Assembly: GCF_002934065.1 (NCBI RefSeq)
Contig: NZ_CP018049.1
Span: 5,144,501-5,208,500, forward strand
Origin: Pseudomonas orientalis
GTDB lineage: Bacteria > Pseudomonadota > Gammaproteobacteria > Pseudomonadales > Pseudomonadaceae
Direction: 5' to 3'
Length of the DNA stretch: 64,000 bases
Shown here: one piece after another, positions 43,115 through 50,977 of the stretch
Position numbering within the stretch: position 1 is the stretch's first letter
Layout: each line of letters opens with the position of its first letter
Made by a program: the position numbers and the translations under genes
Notes under the pieces: generated by a model
What the model saw: the letters and a program-made list of their open reading frames with translations, nothing else
Database searches by the model: none
What the model was told of the DNA's origin: nothing

Positions 43115-43200
43115 GTGGGAGCTGGCTTGCCTGCGATGGCGGCGCTTCAGGGAAGACAGCGGTGACTGTCACACCGCTATCGCAGGCAAGCCAGCTCCCA
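43115..43200. repeat. REPIN of the GTGGGAGCTGGCTTGCCTGCGAT type
   Basis: Inverted pair with termini GTGGGAGCTGGCTTGCCTGC and its near reverse complement. This is a third REP sequence group in the window, placed in the divergent gap between hrpB and a lipoprotein gene. Confidence 0.93.
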
Positions 43201-43267
43201 GATTGGATCATCGGCGTCTGGCACATCTGGCTTATAGTCACCCTTACTATGTTCAGGAGACTTTTTC

Positions 43268-43687
43268 ATGCGTATCGCTTCCCGTGTCATCGGCGGCGTC
43301 TTGGCCGTCACCCTGCTGAGCCAACTCACCGCCTGCGGTTCGATTTTCTATCCGGATCGGCGCGGCCAGATCGACGGCAAGATCGACCCGGCGATTGCCG
43401 TGCTCGATGCGGTCGGCCTGTTGTTCTACGTGATCCCGGGCCTGATCGCGTTCGGCGTCGACTTCGCCACGGGCGCGATCTACTTCGAACCGGGCAAGAC
43501 CGCCCAGGTCGCGCCGGAAAAACTGCACGAAGCCCTCGGCGCCGACGGCAAGGTCGATAACGTCAAGCTGCAAAGCATCATTCAGAAAGAAACCGGCCGC
43601 ACCTTGCCGCTGGACGACCCGCGCCTGATCCAGTTCAAGGGCAGCGTGCAACAACTGGCATCCCTGGGCCTGCAACCCGCCGCATAA
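43268..43687 (+). CDS. Predicted lipoprotein, hypothetical
   Basis: Protein of 139 aa. The signal peptide has a lipobox ending QLTAC, giving Cys23 as the acylated residue. A short hydrophobic segment (AVLDAVGLLFYVIPGLIAFGVD) follows the basic PDRRGQ stretch, and the C-terminal half is helical and polar. Similar small proteins are common in Pseudomonas; no function is known. The downstream fieF gene starts 10 bp after the stop, so they share a transcript. Confidence 0.82.
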   Translation: MRIASRVIGGVLAVTLLSQLTACGSIFYPDRRGQIDGKIDPAIAVLDAVGLLFYVIPGLIAFGVDFATGAIYFEPGKTAQVAPEKLHEALGADGKVDNVKLQSIIQKETGRTLPLDDPRLIQFKGSVQQLASLGLQPAA

Positions 43688-43696
43688 GGACAGCCC

Positions 43697-44590
43697 ATGA
43701 CCAGCAGTCCCGAACACGCCAGGCTTCTGCGCCTGGCCACCCGCGCCTCGGTGGGCGTGGCCTGCGTGCTGATTGTCACCAAGGCCATCGCCTGGTGGTT
43801 CAGTGGCTCGGTGGCCATGCTCGCCGGGTTGACCGACTCGCTGCTCGATGGCGTCACCTCGCTCCTCAATCTGCTGGCGGTGCACTACGCCCTGCGCCCC
43901 GCCGATGACGATCACCGTTATGGTCACGGCAAGGCGGAGTCGCTGTCGGGGATGGCCCAGGCGCTGTTTATCGGTGGCAGCGCGGTGTTGATCGCCTTGC
44001 AGGCCTATCAACGCCTGCAGCAGCCGGAACCCGTGGGCGCGCCCTGGCTGAGCATCGGCGTGATCGTGTTCTCACTGGTGCTGACCGTGGCGTTGTTGAT
44101 GCTGCAACATCGGGTGATCCGCGAAACCGGCTCCAACGCGGTGCGCGCCGATTCGCTGCATTATCGCTCCGACCTGATGCTCAACGGCAGCATCCTGGTG
44201 GCCTTGGTGCTCGCCGGTTTTGGCTTTAATCAAGTGGACGCCTGGTTCGGCCTGGGCATCGCCGCCTACATTCTGTGGAGTGCGATCCAGATTGCCCGGG
44301 AAAGCTTTGCCGTGTTGATGGACGAGGAACTGCCGGCCGATATCAGCCAGCATATGCTGGACCTGGCCCGTAGCGTACCCGGCGTACTGGGTGCCCATGA
44401 CTTGCGCACGCGGGTGTCCGGCAACCACTGGTTCGTGCAGTTGCATCTGGAATTGCCGGGGGAATTGACGTTGTCCGTGGCCCACGGCATCAGCGACCAG
44501 GCCGCCGATGCCATTCACCGGGCCTACCCGAAGGCCGAGGTGCTGGTGCACGCCGACCCGCTGGAAGTGGTCACCGGCGCCAGAGCCTAA
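43697..44590 (+). CDS. fieF: Cation diffusion facilitator, FieF-like metal exporter
   Basis: Metal/proton antiporter of 297 aa that exports divalent cations such as iron or zinc. Six membrane helices occupy residues 15 to about 205. The transport site is formed by the two Asp in LTDSLLDGVT (helix 2) and the His and Asp in SLHYRSDLM (helix 5), the DD-HD pattern of FieF/YiiP. HRYGHGKAESL is the conserved cytoplasmic motif. The C-terminal domain, with ARSVPGVLGAHDLRTRVSG, forms the cytoplasmic dimer. The stop overlaps that of the convergent DUF6515 gene by four bases. Confidence 0.92.
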   Translation: MTSSPEHARLLRLATRASVGVACVLIVTKAIAWWFSGSVAMLAGLTDSLLDGVTSLLNLLAVHYALRPADDDHRYGHGKAESLSGMAQALFIGGSAVLIALQAYQRLQQPEPVGAPWLSIGVIVFSLVLTVALLMLQHRVIRETGSNAVRADSLHYRSDLMLNGSILVALVLAGFGFNQVDAWFGLGIAAYILWSAIQIARESFAVLMDEELPADISQHMLDLARSVPGVLGAHDLRTRVSGNHWFVQLHLELPGELTLSVAHGISDQAADAIHRAYPKAEVLVHADPLEVVTGARA

Positions 44591-45594
44591 TACTGGACCT
44601 GATAGCCACGACTGCTCAGGCAGTTGCCCTGGGCCTGACGGTAGGTTTGCACAACGGCAGGGTCGGGGGCGTAGGTGGCGGCCTGCGGGTCGAAGCCGCT
44701 TTGCTGCGCGGCCCAGCGGTAACAATCGTAACCGTCCTGCTGAACCTGAGCCGGCGACTGCCCATTGGCGGGGTAGGCCACCACGTTATAGCCGTTGCCT
44801 TGCGGCGCAGGCGGGGGCGCAGGCACTTGCGCTGGCGGTTCCACCACCACGTATTGCTGAGTGTTCTGTTCGTAGGCGTAGTAGGCGCCAGCCGCCAGAA
44901 ACAATAGCGAACCGCCCACCCAGACTTCACGCGCGTAGTCCGGCAAATACTGCACCCGAATGCCATACGGCGGCCTCACCACCACATAACGCGGGCCTTG
45001 CGGACGGTACCAGTAACCCCCGGAGAAAAAGTAATCCTGGCCGCGATAGGGCACGCGGTAATTGCGCTCCGGGAAACGGTCGACGATGTAGCCTGGGCGA
45101 TACTGCGGGCCCGGGCCCCAGCCATTGCCATGCCCGTCGGGGCGGCCAGGCCAACGGTTATCATTGGGGTGACCATTGTAGCCGGGGCGCGAACCCGGAC
45201 CGCCAGCCTCCCAGTGCCGGTTGTCGTCGTTGCGCCGGGGGATGTCGCGGTAGTAACCCTGGCGCGGTTCCTGGGTCTGGCGCACGGTATCGGGCCGGCC
45301 CTGGATCGGCAGGTTATTCGACGGCTGCGGTTGCGGCCGCCCCGGCTCATTCAGCGGCGGCCGTCCTTGCCATTGACCGCCGCCATTGTGGCCGCCGCGA
45401 TCAACCTGCGGGGCCTGCGGACGCGGCTGGTTACTCTCAGGGCGACCTGCGCCTTCCGGCCCCCGCTCATGCTGGCCACCGCCCTGTGGCCGCGGCCCCT
45501 GGCCCGGTGAGTTATCGCGCTCGTCGGCCATTACCTGCGTGCCTACGCTGACCACCAGCAAACCAACACCTGCCATACGCCAGATGCGCTTCAT
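44587..45594 (-). CDS. DUF6515-like proline/glycine-rich exported protein
   Basis: Protein of 335 aa with a signal peptide (IWRMAGVGLLVVSVGTQVMA). Residues 27 to about 170 are a low-complexity region rich in Pro, Gly, Gln, Arg and Asn. A structured part follows with RYVVVRPPYGIRVQYLPDY, a short membrane-like stretch VGGSLLFLAAGAYYAYE, and a C-terminal motif DGYDCYRWAAQQSGFDP with Cys. The latter resembles domains of DUF6515/YMGG-like envelope proteins. The function is unknown. ATG at 45594 has GTGAGGAAAAGC in front. The low-complexity part may vary between strains. Confidence 0.75.
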   Translation of the reverse strand: MKRIWRMAGVGLLVVSVGTQVMADERDNSPGQGPRPQGGGQHERGPEGAGRPESNQPRPQAPQVDRGGHNGGGQWQGRPPLNEPGRPQPQPSNNLPIQGRPDTVRQTQEPRQGYYRDIPRRNDDNRHWEAGGPGSRPGYNGHPNDNRWPGRPDGHGNGWGPGPQYRPGYIVDRFPERNYRVPYRGQDYFFSGGYWYRPQGPRYVVVRPPYGIRVQYLPDYAREVWVGGSLLFLAAGAYYAYEQNTQQYVVVEPPAQVPAPPPAPQGNGYNVVAYPANGQSPAQVQQDGYDCYRWAAQQSGFDPQAATYAPDPAVVQTYRQAQGNCLSSRGYQVQY

Positions 45595-45693
45595 GCTTTT
45601 CCTCACTGCGGGTTAGGGCTTGTTCATGAGACTGGGAAAGCCTCGCCCGGTTCTGAGACAGGTTATCAGTCGCGAGCACTATTTTCTTGAACG

Positions 45694-45727
45694 CAAAAGA
45701 AAAGGGGTGACCCGTCGGCCACCCCTT
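45694..45727 (-). terminator. Minus-strand rho-independent terminator with no clear gene upstream
   Basis: On the minus strand AAGGGGTG pairs with CACCCCTT (8 bp), followed by TTCTTTT. It lies about 100 bp upstream of the DUF6515 start, so it ends a transcript coming from the region 45728-46011, where no convincing gene is seen. Confidence 0.65.
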
Positions 45728-46011
45728 GAGAATTTCGTCCTGGCTCAACGCTTTTGACGTTGGCTCACCTCACGCCGTCTGGTGGACAGTGTGCAGCCTG
45801 GAGGCCGGCTCAACCCTGCTGGGGTGGCGGCCGCAGCGGGCCTGATTGGGCGCTCTGCAGTGGACTGTTGTCCAGGCGGTGATTCTGTTGATAAAGATAC
45901 AGGCACCAGCTCGACGGATGATTGCGAAGATTGCGTCAATAAACAGTGCTTGCGCAATTTTTAACCCTTCATGGATAATTCACCGCAATAGTTACGACAA
46001 AGGCTAACCCA
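45728..46011. other. Gene-poor region between DUF6515 and an Lrp gene
   Basis: About 280 bp. A minus-strand frame of 70 codons (45745-45957) stops 18 bp before the terminator stem and a plus-strand frame of 60 codons overlaps it. Neither has a good ribosome binding site or recognisable family. The part nearest 45960 is AT-rich and probably contains the promoter of the Lrp/AsnC gene. A small RNA on the minus strand is possible. Confidence 0.4.
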
Positions 46012-46491
46012 ATGAGCAAGCTTGACCGATACGACCTGAGTATTTTGGCGGAATTGCAGCGTGACGCGCGGATCTCCAACCAGGAGCTGGCCGAGCGTAT
46101 CGGCCTGTCGCCTTCGCCCTGCTCGCGCCGGGTCAAGCAGTTGGAAGACGACGGCTATATCGCCCGCCAGGTTGCGTTGCTCGACCGCAAGATGCTCGGT
46201 CTGAGCCTCACCGCCTATGTGCTGATCGGCATGGACCGGCATACGCCGGAACGTTTCGAGAATTTCGAAGCGGCCATCCGTACGCTGCCGCAAGTGCTGG
46301 AATGCAGCCTGGTGACCGGGATGGACGCCGACTATCAGTTGAAGGTGGTGGTGCCGGACATGGACCATTATCAGAAGCTGCTGCTCGGGCATCTGACCCG
46401 GATTGAAGGCGTGACCAGCGTGCGCTCCAGCTTTGTGCTGAACCAGGTGCTCAACAGCACCGAACTGCCATTGACCCACCTGCGCACTTAA
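46012..46491 (+). CDS. Lrp/AsnC-family transcriptional regulator
   Basis: Regulator of 159 aa. The helix-turn-helix covers about 5-60 (DLSILAELQRDARISNQELA, then GLSPSPCSRRVKQLEDDGYI). The RAM ligand domain follows with LECSLVTGMDADYQLKVVVPD. It is in the recalled P. aeruginosa position of PA3965, in a conserved gene order between the CDF transporter and the pseudouridine synthase. No target gene is adjacent on the divergent side, so its regulon cannot be inferred. Confidence 0.88.
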   Translation: MSKLDRYDLSILAELQRDARISNQELAERIGLSPSPCSRRVKQLEDDGYIARQVALLDRKMLGLSLTAYVLIGMDRHTPERFENFEAAIRTLPQVLECSLVTGMDADYQLKVVVPDMDHYQKLLLGHLTRIEGVTSVRSSFVLNQVLNSTELPLTHLRT

Positions 46492-46509
46492 GATCAATGA
46501 AAATCAAAT

Positions 46510-46597
46510 GTGGGAGGGGGCTTGCCCCCGATAGCGGTGGGTCAGTTGATAAATATACTGACTGACACTCAGCTATCGGGGGCAAGCCCCCTCCCAC
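46510..46597. repeat. REPIN, GTGGGAGGGGGC type
   Basis: Inverted REP pair between the co-directional Lrp and DUF2788 genes. The centre is AT-rich (GATAAATATACTGACTG). Confidence 0.95.
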
Positions 46598-46679
46598 ATT
46601 TGGATTGTGCTTCGACCCAGGTCAATGTTGTGCCGGTGACGCTGCCGTATACTTCCGGCCTGCCTTTGTAGGAAGCCCC

Positions 46680-46898
46680 ATGAACAACATCGACCCCGCC
46701 CTGTTCGAAGAATGGATGATGACCGGCCTGGTCACTGTCCTGATTATTTTCATGGGCTTTATCGTCTGGGACCTGGCGAAGAAATCCAAGGCCGGGCGCT
46801 TTGGCTCGTTCATTCTGTTTTTTGTGCTGGGCCTGGGCGTGGCCGCGTTCATCATCAAGAGCGTGGTGATCGGGCTGATCGAGTCCGGCGCCTTATAA
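46680..46898 (+). CDS. DUF2788 small membrane protein
   Basis: Protein of 72 aa with two membrane helices (about 14-34 and 44-66) separated by the basic loop AKKSKAGRFG. The start MNNIDPALFEEWMMTGL matches DUF2788, a family of unknown function common in Pseudomonas. The ATG at 46680 follows AGGAAGCCCC. Its stop codon overlaps the convergent rluE end (TTATAA). Confidence 0.87.
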   Translation: MNNIDPALFEEWMMTGLVTVLIIFMGFIVWDLAKKSKAGRFGSFILFFVLGLGVAAFIIKSVVIGLIESGAL

Positions 46899-47528
46899 AC
46901 GTGCCGGTACGGCCTTCCACTGGCCTTGATCGAGGCCGTCGATAGACCAGTCACCAATCCGCACGCGCACCAGGCGCAACGTCGGCAAGCCCACCGCCGC
47001 GGTCATGCGCCGCACCTGGCGATTGCGCCCTTCACGTATCACCAACTCCAACCAATGAGTCGGCACGCTTTTGCGAAAACGCACGGGCGGGTTGCGCGGC
47101 CATAATTCAGGTTCTTCCAACTGCCGCGCCTCGGCGGGCAAGGTCATGCCGTCATTAAGCTCCACACCGTCGCGCAAGCGTTGCAGTTGTGCTTCGGTCG
47201 GTTCGCCTTCGACTTGCACCCAGTAGGTTTTTGCCAGCTTGTGTTTGGGATCGGCAATGCGCGCCTGCAACTGGCCATCATTGGTCAGCAACAACAGGCC
47301 TTCGCTGTCACGGTCCAGGCGGCCGGCCGGGTAGATGCCGGGGATATCGATGAAATCCTTGAGGGTCGCGCGCCCGCCTTCGTCACTGAACTGGGTCAGC
47401 ACATCGAAAGGCTTGTTGAACAGGATCAGTTTTGGCTCGGCCGGCGGCGCCTTGGCGACACGGCGCGGGCCTGCATGCGGGGGTTTCACGCCGGGGCGGC
47501 GCGCATCGGGACGGGTGGGACGGGACAT
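46893..47528 (-). CDS. rluE: 23S rRNA pseudouridine synthase, RluE type
   Basis: Pseudouridine synthase of 211 aa of the RsuA family, expected to modify 23S rRNA near position 2457. ILFNKPFDVLTQFSD is the family N-terminus. The catalytic Asp is in YPAGRLDRDSEGLLLLTNDG (near residue 80). REGRNRQVRRMTAAVGLPTL closes the domain. There is no S4 domain, which fits RluE. A basic N-terminal extension (about 35 aa) precedes the core. ATG at 47528 is used; the longer form to 47561 is unlikely. Confidence 0.9.
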   Translation of the reverse strand: MSRPTRPDARRPGVKPPHAGPRRVAKAPPAEPKLILFNKPFDVLTQFSDEGGRATLKDFIDIPGIYPAGRLDRDSEGLLLLTNDGQLQARIADPKHKLAKTYWVQVEGEPTEAQLQRLRDGVELNDGMTLPAEARQLEEPELWPRNPPVRFRKSVPTHWLELVIREGRNRQVRRMTAAVGLPTLRLVRVRIGDWSIDGLDQGQWKAVPARL

Positions 47529-47599
47529 GGCAAGGGAACATCTAACGGTCAGGACCCACAATGCTAGTGGCCTGACCGCTAAATGACCATCCCCACCGC

Positions 47600-49072
47600 T
47601 TAGCGGAACGGCGGCTCGTCGAAGCTGCGCAGTTTGCGCGAGTGCAGCGAGTTGAGTTCGGTGCGCAGCAGGTCGACGGCTTCGATGCCGATCTTCAAGT
47701 GCTGGCTGACGGCGCGCTCGTAGAACGCGTTGGCCGAGCCCGGCAGCTTGATCTCACTGTGCAAGGGTTTGTCCGACACACACAACAACGTGCCGTACGG
47801 CACCCGCAAACGGTAGCCCTGAGCGGCGATGGTGCCGCTTTCCATGTCCACCGCCACGGCGCGGGACAGGTTGATCAACGGTCGTTCCTGGGCCCAGCGC
47901 AGTTCCCAGTTGCGGTCGTCGTAGGTCAATACGGTACCGGTGCGCAGGCGTTTTTTCAGCTCTTCACCTTTTTCGCCGGTGACGTTCGCCGCCGCTTGCT
48001 GAAGCGCCAGTTGCACCTCGGCCAGGGCCGGGATCGGGATGTTCGGCGGAACCACGCGGTCGAGAATCCCATCGCGACGCATATAGGCGTGGGCCAGTAC
48101 GTAGTCGCCGATGGTCTGGGATTGGCGCAGGCCGCCGCAGTGCCCGATCATCAGCCAGCAATGCGGGCGCAGCACGGCCAGGTGGTCGGTGATGTTCTTG
48201 GCGTTGGACGGGCCCACGCCGATATTCACCAGGGTCACGCCATGGCCATCAGTGGCCTGCAAGTGATAGGCCGGCATCTGGTAGCGGTGCCAGACCACGC
48301 CCGCGGCAATCGCCGACGCTTCGCCATGGTCCATGCTCTTGTCGATCACCACGTTGCCCGGCAGCACCATGCGGATGAAGCGTGGGTCGCTGCGCAGTTG
48401 CTCCAGGCCATGCAGGATGAACTGGTCAACGTAGCGATGGTAGTTGGTCAACAGAATCCACGGCTGCACATGGCGCCAGTCGCTGCCGGTGTAGTGCACC
48501 AGGCGGCGCAGGGAGAAGTCCACACGCGCCGCGTCGAACAGGGCCAGGGGCAGCGGGTCGGTGTTCTCCCAGTCATAGAGACCGTCGGCGATGCCATCGG
48601 TGGCGGCGGACAAGTCGGTGCTGGGGAACACGCGGGCCAGGGTCGCGGCGGTCACGCCGGAACCGGCCAGTTCGTCGCCCTGCTCCACCACGTACGGGTA
48701 CGGAATGTTCTGCTGGCTGACGCCCACTTCCACCGTCACGGTGAAGTCGTGCATCAGCGGCACCAGTTGCTCCAGCAGGTACTTACGGAACGCCGCCGGA
48801 TGGGTAACGGTAACGCTGTAGGTACCTGGCAATTGCACCTTGGCATAGGCCCGGGTGGTCTGTGGGACTTCGCCATGGCAGTGGTAGGTCAGGCGCAGTT
48901 CCGGGTAGCGAAACTGCGCGCGTTGTTCAGCGTCGGGTTCGACGCGATCCTTGAGGTATTGCTTGAGGGCTTGATTGAGCGCGCCAGTCGCACGCTCATG
49001 CAGGGCCGCCAGCCGATCCACGGCCTCTTCAGCGGTTTGAACGACAACAAAAGCTTCGGTCACGGTAAGCAT
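47600..49072 (-). CDS. amn: AMP nucleosidase
   Basis: Enzyme of 490 aa that hydrolyses AMP to adenine and ribose 5-phosphate, controlling adenylate pools. The N-terminal AMP-nucleosidase domain (about 10-180) is followed by the nucleoside-phosphorylase fold: VTLVNIGVGPSNAKNITDHL, WLMIGHCGGLRQSQ, and the catalytic region VDMESGTIAAQGYR. The length matches the E. coli enzyme (484 aa). The ATG at 49072 precedes MLTVTEAFVVVQ. It lies in the conserved block leading to ladS. Confidence 0.95.
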   Translation of the reverse strand: MLTVTEAFVVVQTAEEAVDRLAALHERATGALNQALKQYLKDRVEPDAEQRAQFRYPELRLTYHCHGEVPQTTRAYAKVQLPGTYSVTVTHPAAFRKYLLEQLVPLMHDFTVTVEVGVSQQNIPYPYVVEQGDELAGSGVTAATLARVFPSTDLSAATDGIADGLYDWENTDPLPLALFDAARVDFSLRRLVHYTGSDWRHVQPWILLTNYHRYVDQFILHGLEQLRSDPRFIRMVLPGNVVIDKSMDHGEASAIAAGVVWHRYQMPAYHLQATDGHGVTLVNIGVGPSNAKNITDHLAVLRPHCWLMIGHCGGLRQSQTIGDYVLAHAYMRRDGILDRVVPPNIPIPALAEVQLALQQAAANVTGEKGEELKKRLRTGTVLTYDDRNWELRWAQERPLINLSRAVAVDMESGTIAAQGYRLRVPYGTLLCVSDKPLHSEIKLPGSANAFYERAVSQHLKIGIEAVDLLRTELNSLHSRKLRSFDEPPFR

Positions 49073-49154
49073 CCTGTGTTCTGGACTTGCAGGCCTTTAT
49101 CTTGCCTGTATCCCTGCCTCACTGAAACACCAGAGTTGGAATGCTCTTTAAAAT

Positions 49155-49242
49155 GTGGGAGGGGGCTTGCCCCCGATAGCGGAGTATCAGCCACCAGATG
49201 TATTGGCTGACACACCGCTATCGGGGGCAAGCCCCCTCCCAC
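49155..49242. repeat. REPIN, GTGGGAGGGGGC type
   Basis: Inverted REP pair between aidB-like and amn, both on the minus strand. It therefore lies inside a co-directional gap rather than a convergent one. Confidence 0.95.
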
Positions 49243-49258
49243 ACTTGACCGCGTTTAT

Positions 49259-50911
49259 TCAAGGAAATGGCGGGGTTGAACGGGCGACCAGCGCTTCCAC
49301 ATCCACCCCACGCGGCAAGGCGCCGTAGACCCGGCCCGACGACTCACCCAACCGACTGGCCACAAACCCATCGCTGACCGCCGCATTACCGGCCTCCAGC
49401 AGCAGCTTGGCCTGCAACGCCAGGGCGATGTCCTCGGTGAGCTGACGGGCGCGGTATTGGATATCCTGGGTGTCCATAAACGCTGACTTCAACCGCTCGA
49501 TGTGTCGCGCCAATTGCCGGTCGCCATGTCCGTCGCCCAGCTCGACGAACAACGCCTCCAGCACACCGGGTTCCTTGGACAGTGCCCGCAGCACGTCCAG
49601 GCATTGCACGTTGCCGGAACCTTCCCACGTCGAATTCACCGGTGCCTCACGGTACAGACGCGGCAGGATGCTGTCCTCGACATAGCCGGCGCCGCCCATG
49701 CATTCGGCGGCTTCATTGATCATGGCCGGCGCCCGCTTGCAGATCCAATACTTGCCCACCGCCGTCACCAGCCGGGCGAATTTGGCCTCCTGTTCATTGC
49801 CCAGGTGATCCAGCGCCCGCCCCATGCGCAGGCTCAAGGCCAGGGCCGCTTCGCTTTCCAGGGCCAGGTCGGCGAGCACGTTCTGCATCAGTGGTTGTTC
49901 GCTCAGCACGCGGCCACCGACCGAACGATGGGCGCAGTGATGGCTGGCCTGGGTCAATGCCTGGCGCATCAGCGCGCTGGAACCGACCATGCAATCGAAG
50001 CGGGTCATGGCGACCATCTCGATAATGGTCGGCACGCCGCGTCCCTCTTCACCGATCATCCAGGCCAGGGCGCCACGGAACTCCACTTCACTGGAGGCGT
50101 TGGAGCAGTTGCCGAGTTTGTTTTTCAAACGCTGGATGTAGAACTCGTTGCGTGTGTCATCCGGGCGATGCCGGGGCAGCAGGAAACAGGTCAGGCCCTT
50201 GTCGGTCTGGGCCAGGGTGAGGAAGCCGTCACACATCGGCGCCGAGCAGAACCATTTGTGGCCGACCAGTTCGTAGGCCTGCCCCGGGCCGCCCGCGCCC
50301 ACCGGGTAGGCGCGGGTCGTATTGGCGCGCACATCAGTGCCACCCTGTTTTTCGGTCATGGCCATGCCGATTGTGGCACCGCCTTTGTGGGCAATGCCGA
50401 GGTTGCGCGGGTCGTATTGGGTCGAGAGGATCTTCGGCAGCCACAGCTCAGCCAGGTCTGGCTGCAACTGCAGGGCCGGGACGCATGCGAAGGTCATGGT
50501 CAGCGGGCAGCCGCTGCCGGCTTCGGCCTGGGTGTGCAGATAGGTCATGGCGGCGCGGGCCACGTGGGCGCCGGATTGCGGATCGGTCCACGGCAGCGAC
50601 GGCAGCCCATGTTCGACGGCGGTGCGCATCAGTTCGTGGTAGGCGGGGTGAAACTCCACCAAGTCAATCCGGTGACCATAACGGTCATGGCTGCTGAACA
50701 CCGGCTTGTTCTGATTGGCCAGGAAGCCGGCCTCCATCAACGGCCCGCCGGCCAACGCACCATAGGCATCGATACGCGACTCGGCCCAGCCGGCGCCAAA
50801 GCGACGCGCCCACTCTTGCAGGGGCAAGTCGATACGGTACAGGTTGGTCCCGTCCAGGGACGGTGGCTGGTTGGTGACGTCGTGGGTTTCGGCAAACCGG
50901 TGCAGGTTCAT
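49259..50911 (-). CDS. AidB-like acyl-CoA dehydrogenase
   Basis: Flavoprotein of 550 aa. It has the acyl-CoA dehydrogenase core with AMTEKQGGTDVRANTT (FAD/substrate loop), the middle beta domain with GHKWFCSAPMCDGFLTLAQ, and a C-terminal helical part with INEAAECMGGAGYVEDSILP and NSTWEGSGNVQCLDVLRAL. These are AidB family signatures, and the length fits E. coli AidB (541 aa). AidB is linked to alkylation response in E. coli; there is no sign of ada/alkB nearby, so the role here is open. ATG at 50911 (MNLHRFAETH) has GGAGG upstream; the longer form to 50941 is less likely. Confidence 0.9.
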   Translation of the reverse strand: MNLHRFAETHDVTNQPPSLDGTNLYRIDLPLQEWARRFGAGWAESRIDAYGALAGGPLMEAGFLANQNKPVFSSHDRYGHRIDLVEFHPAYHELMRTAVEHGLPSLPWTDPQSGAHVARAAMTYLHTQAEAGSGCPLTMTFACVPALQLQPDLAELWLPKILSTQYDPRNLGIAHKGGATIGMAMTEKQGGTDVRANTTRAYPVGAGGPGQAYELVGHKWFCSAPMCDGFLTLAQTDKGLTCFLLPRHRPDDTRNEFYIQRLKNKLGNCSNASSEVEFRGALAWMIGEEGRGVPTIIEMVAMTRFDCMVGSSALMRQALTQASHHCAHRSVGGRVLSEQPLMQNVLADLALESEAALALSLRMGRALDHLGNEQEAKFARLVTAVGKYWICKRAPAMINEAAECMGGAGYVEDSILPRLYREAPVNSTWEGSGNVQCLDVLRALSKEPGVLEALFVELGDGHGDRQLARHIERLKSAFMDTQDIQYRARQLTEDIALALQAKLLLEAGNAAVSDGFVASRLGESSGRVYGALPRGVDVEALVARSTPPFP

Positions 50912-50977
50912 GACGGGCCTCCTGGAAAAAGGCCACATCATCGAGGCCTTGATTTCAGTTAAGCACCGTCACCGGTC

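Noticed and set aside
45745..45964. Small frames on both strands between DUF6515 and the Lrp gene
   Set aside because: No ribosome binding site, family match or codon bias; only the minus-strand one has a terminator nearby, which is reported separately.
9816..49242. REPINs as insertion-sequence remnants with an encoded transposase
   Set aside because: No RAYT (REP-associated tyrosine transposase) gene occurs in the window; the elements are non-autonomous.
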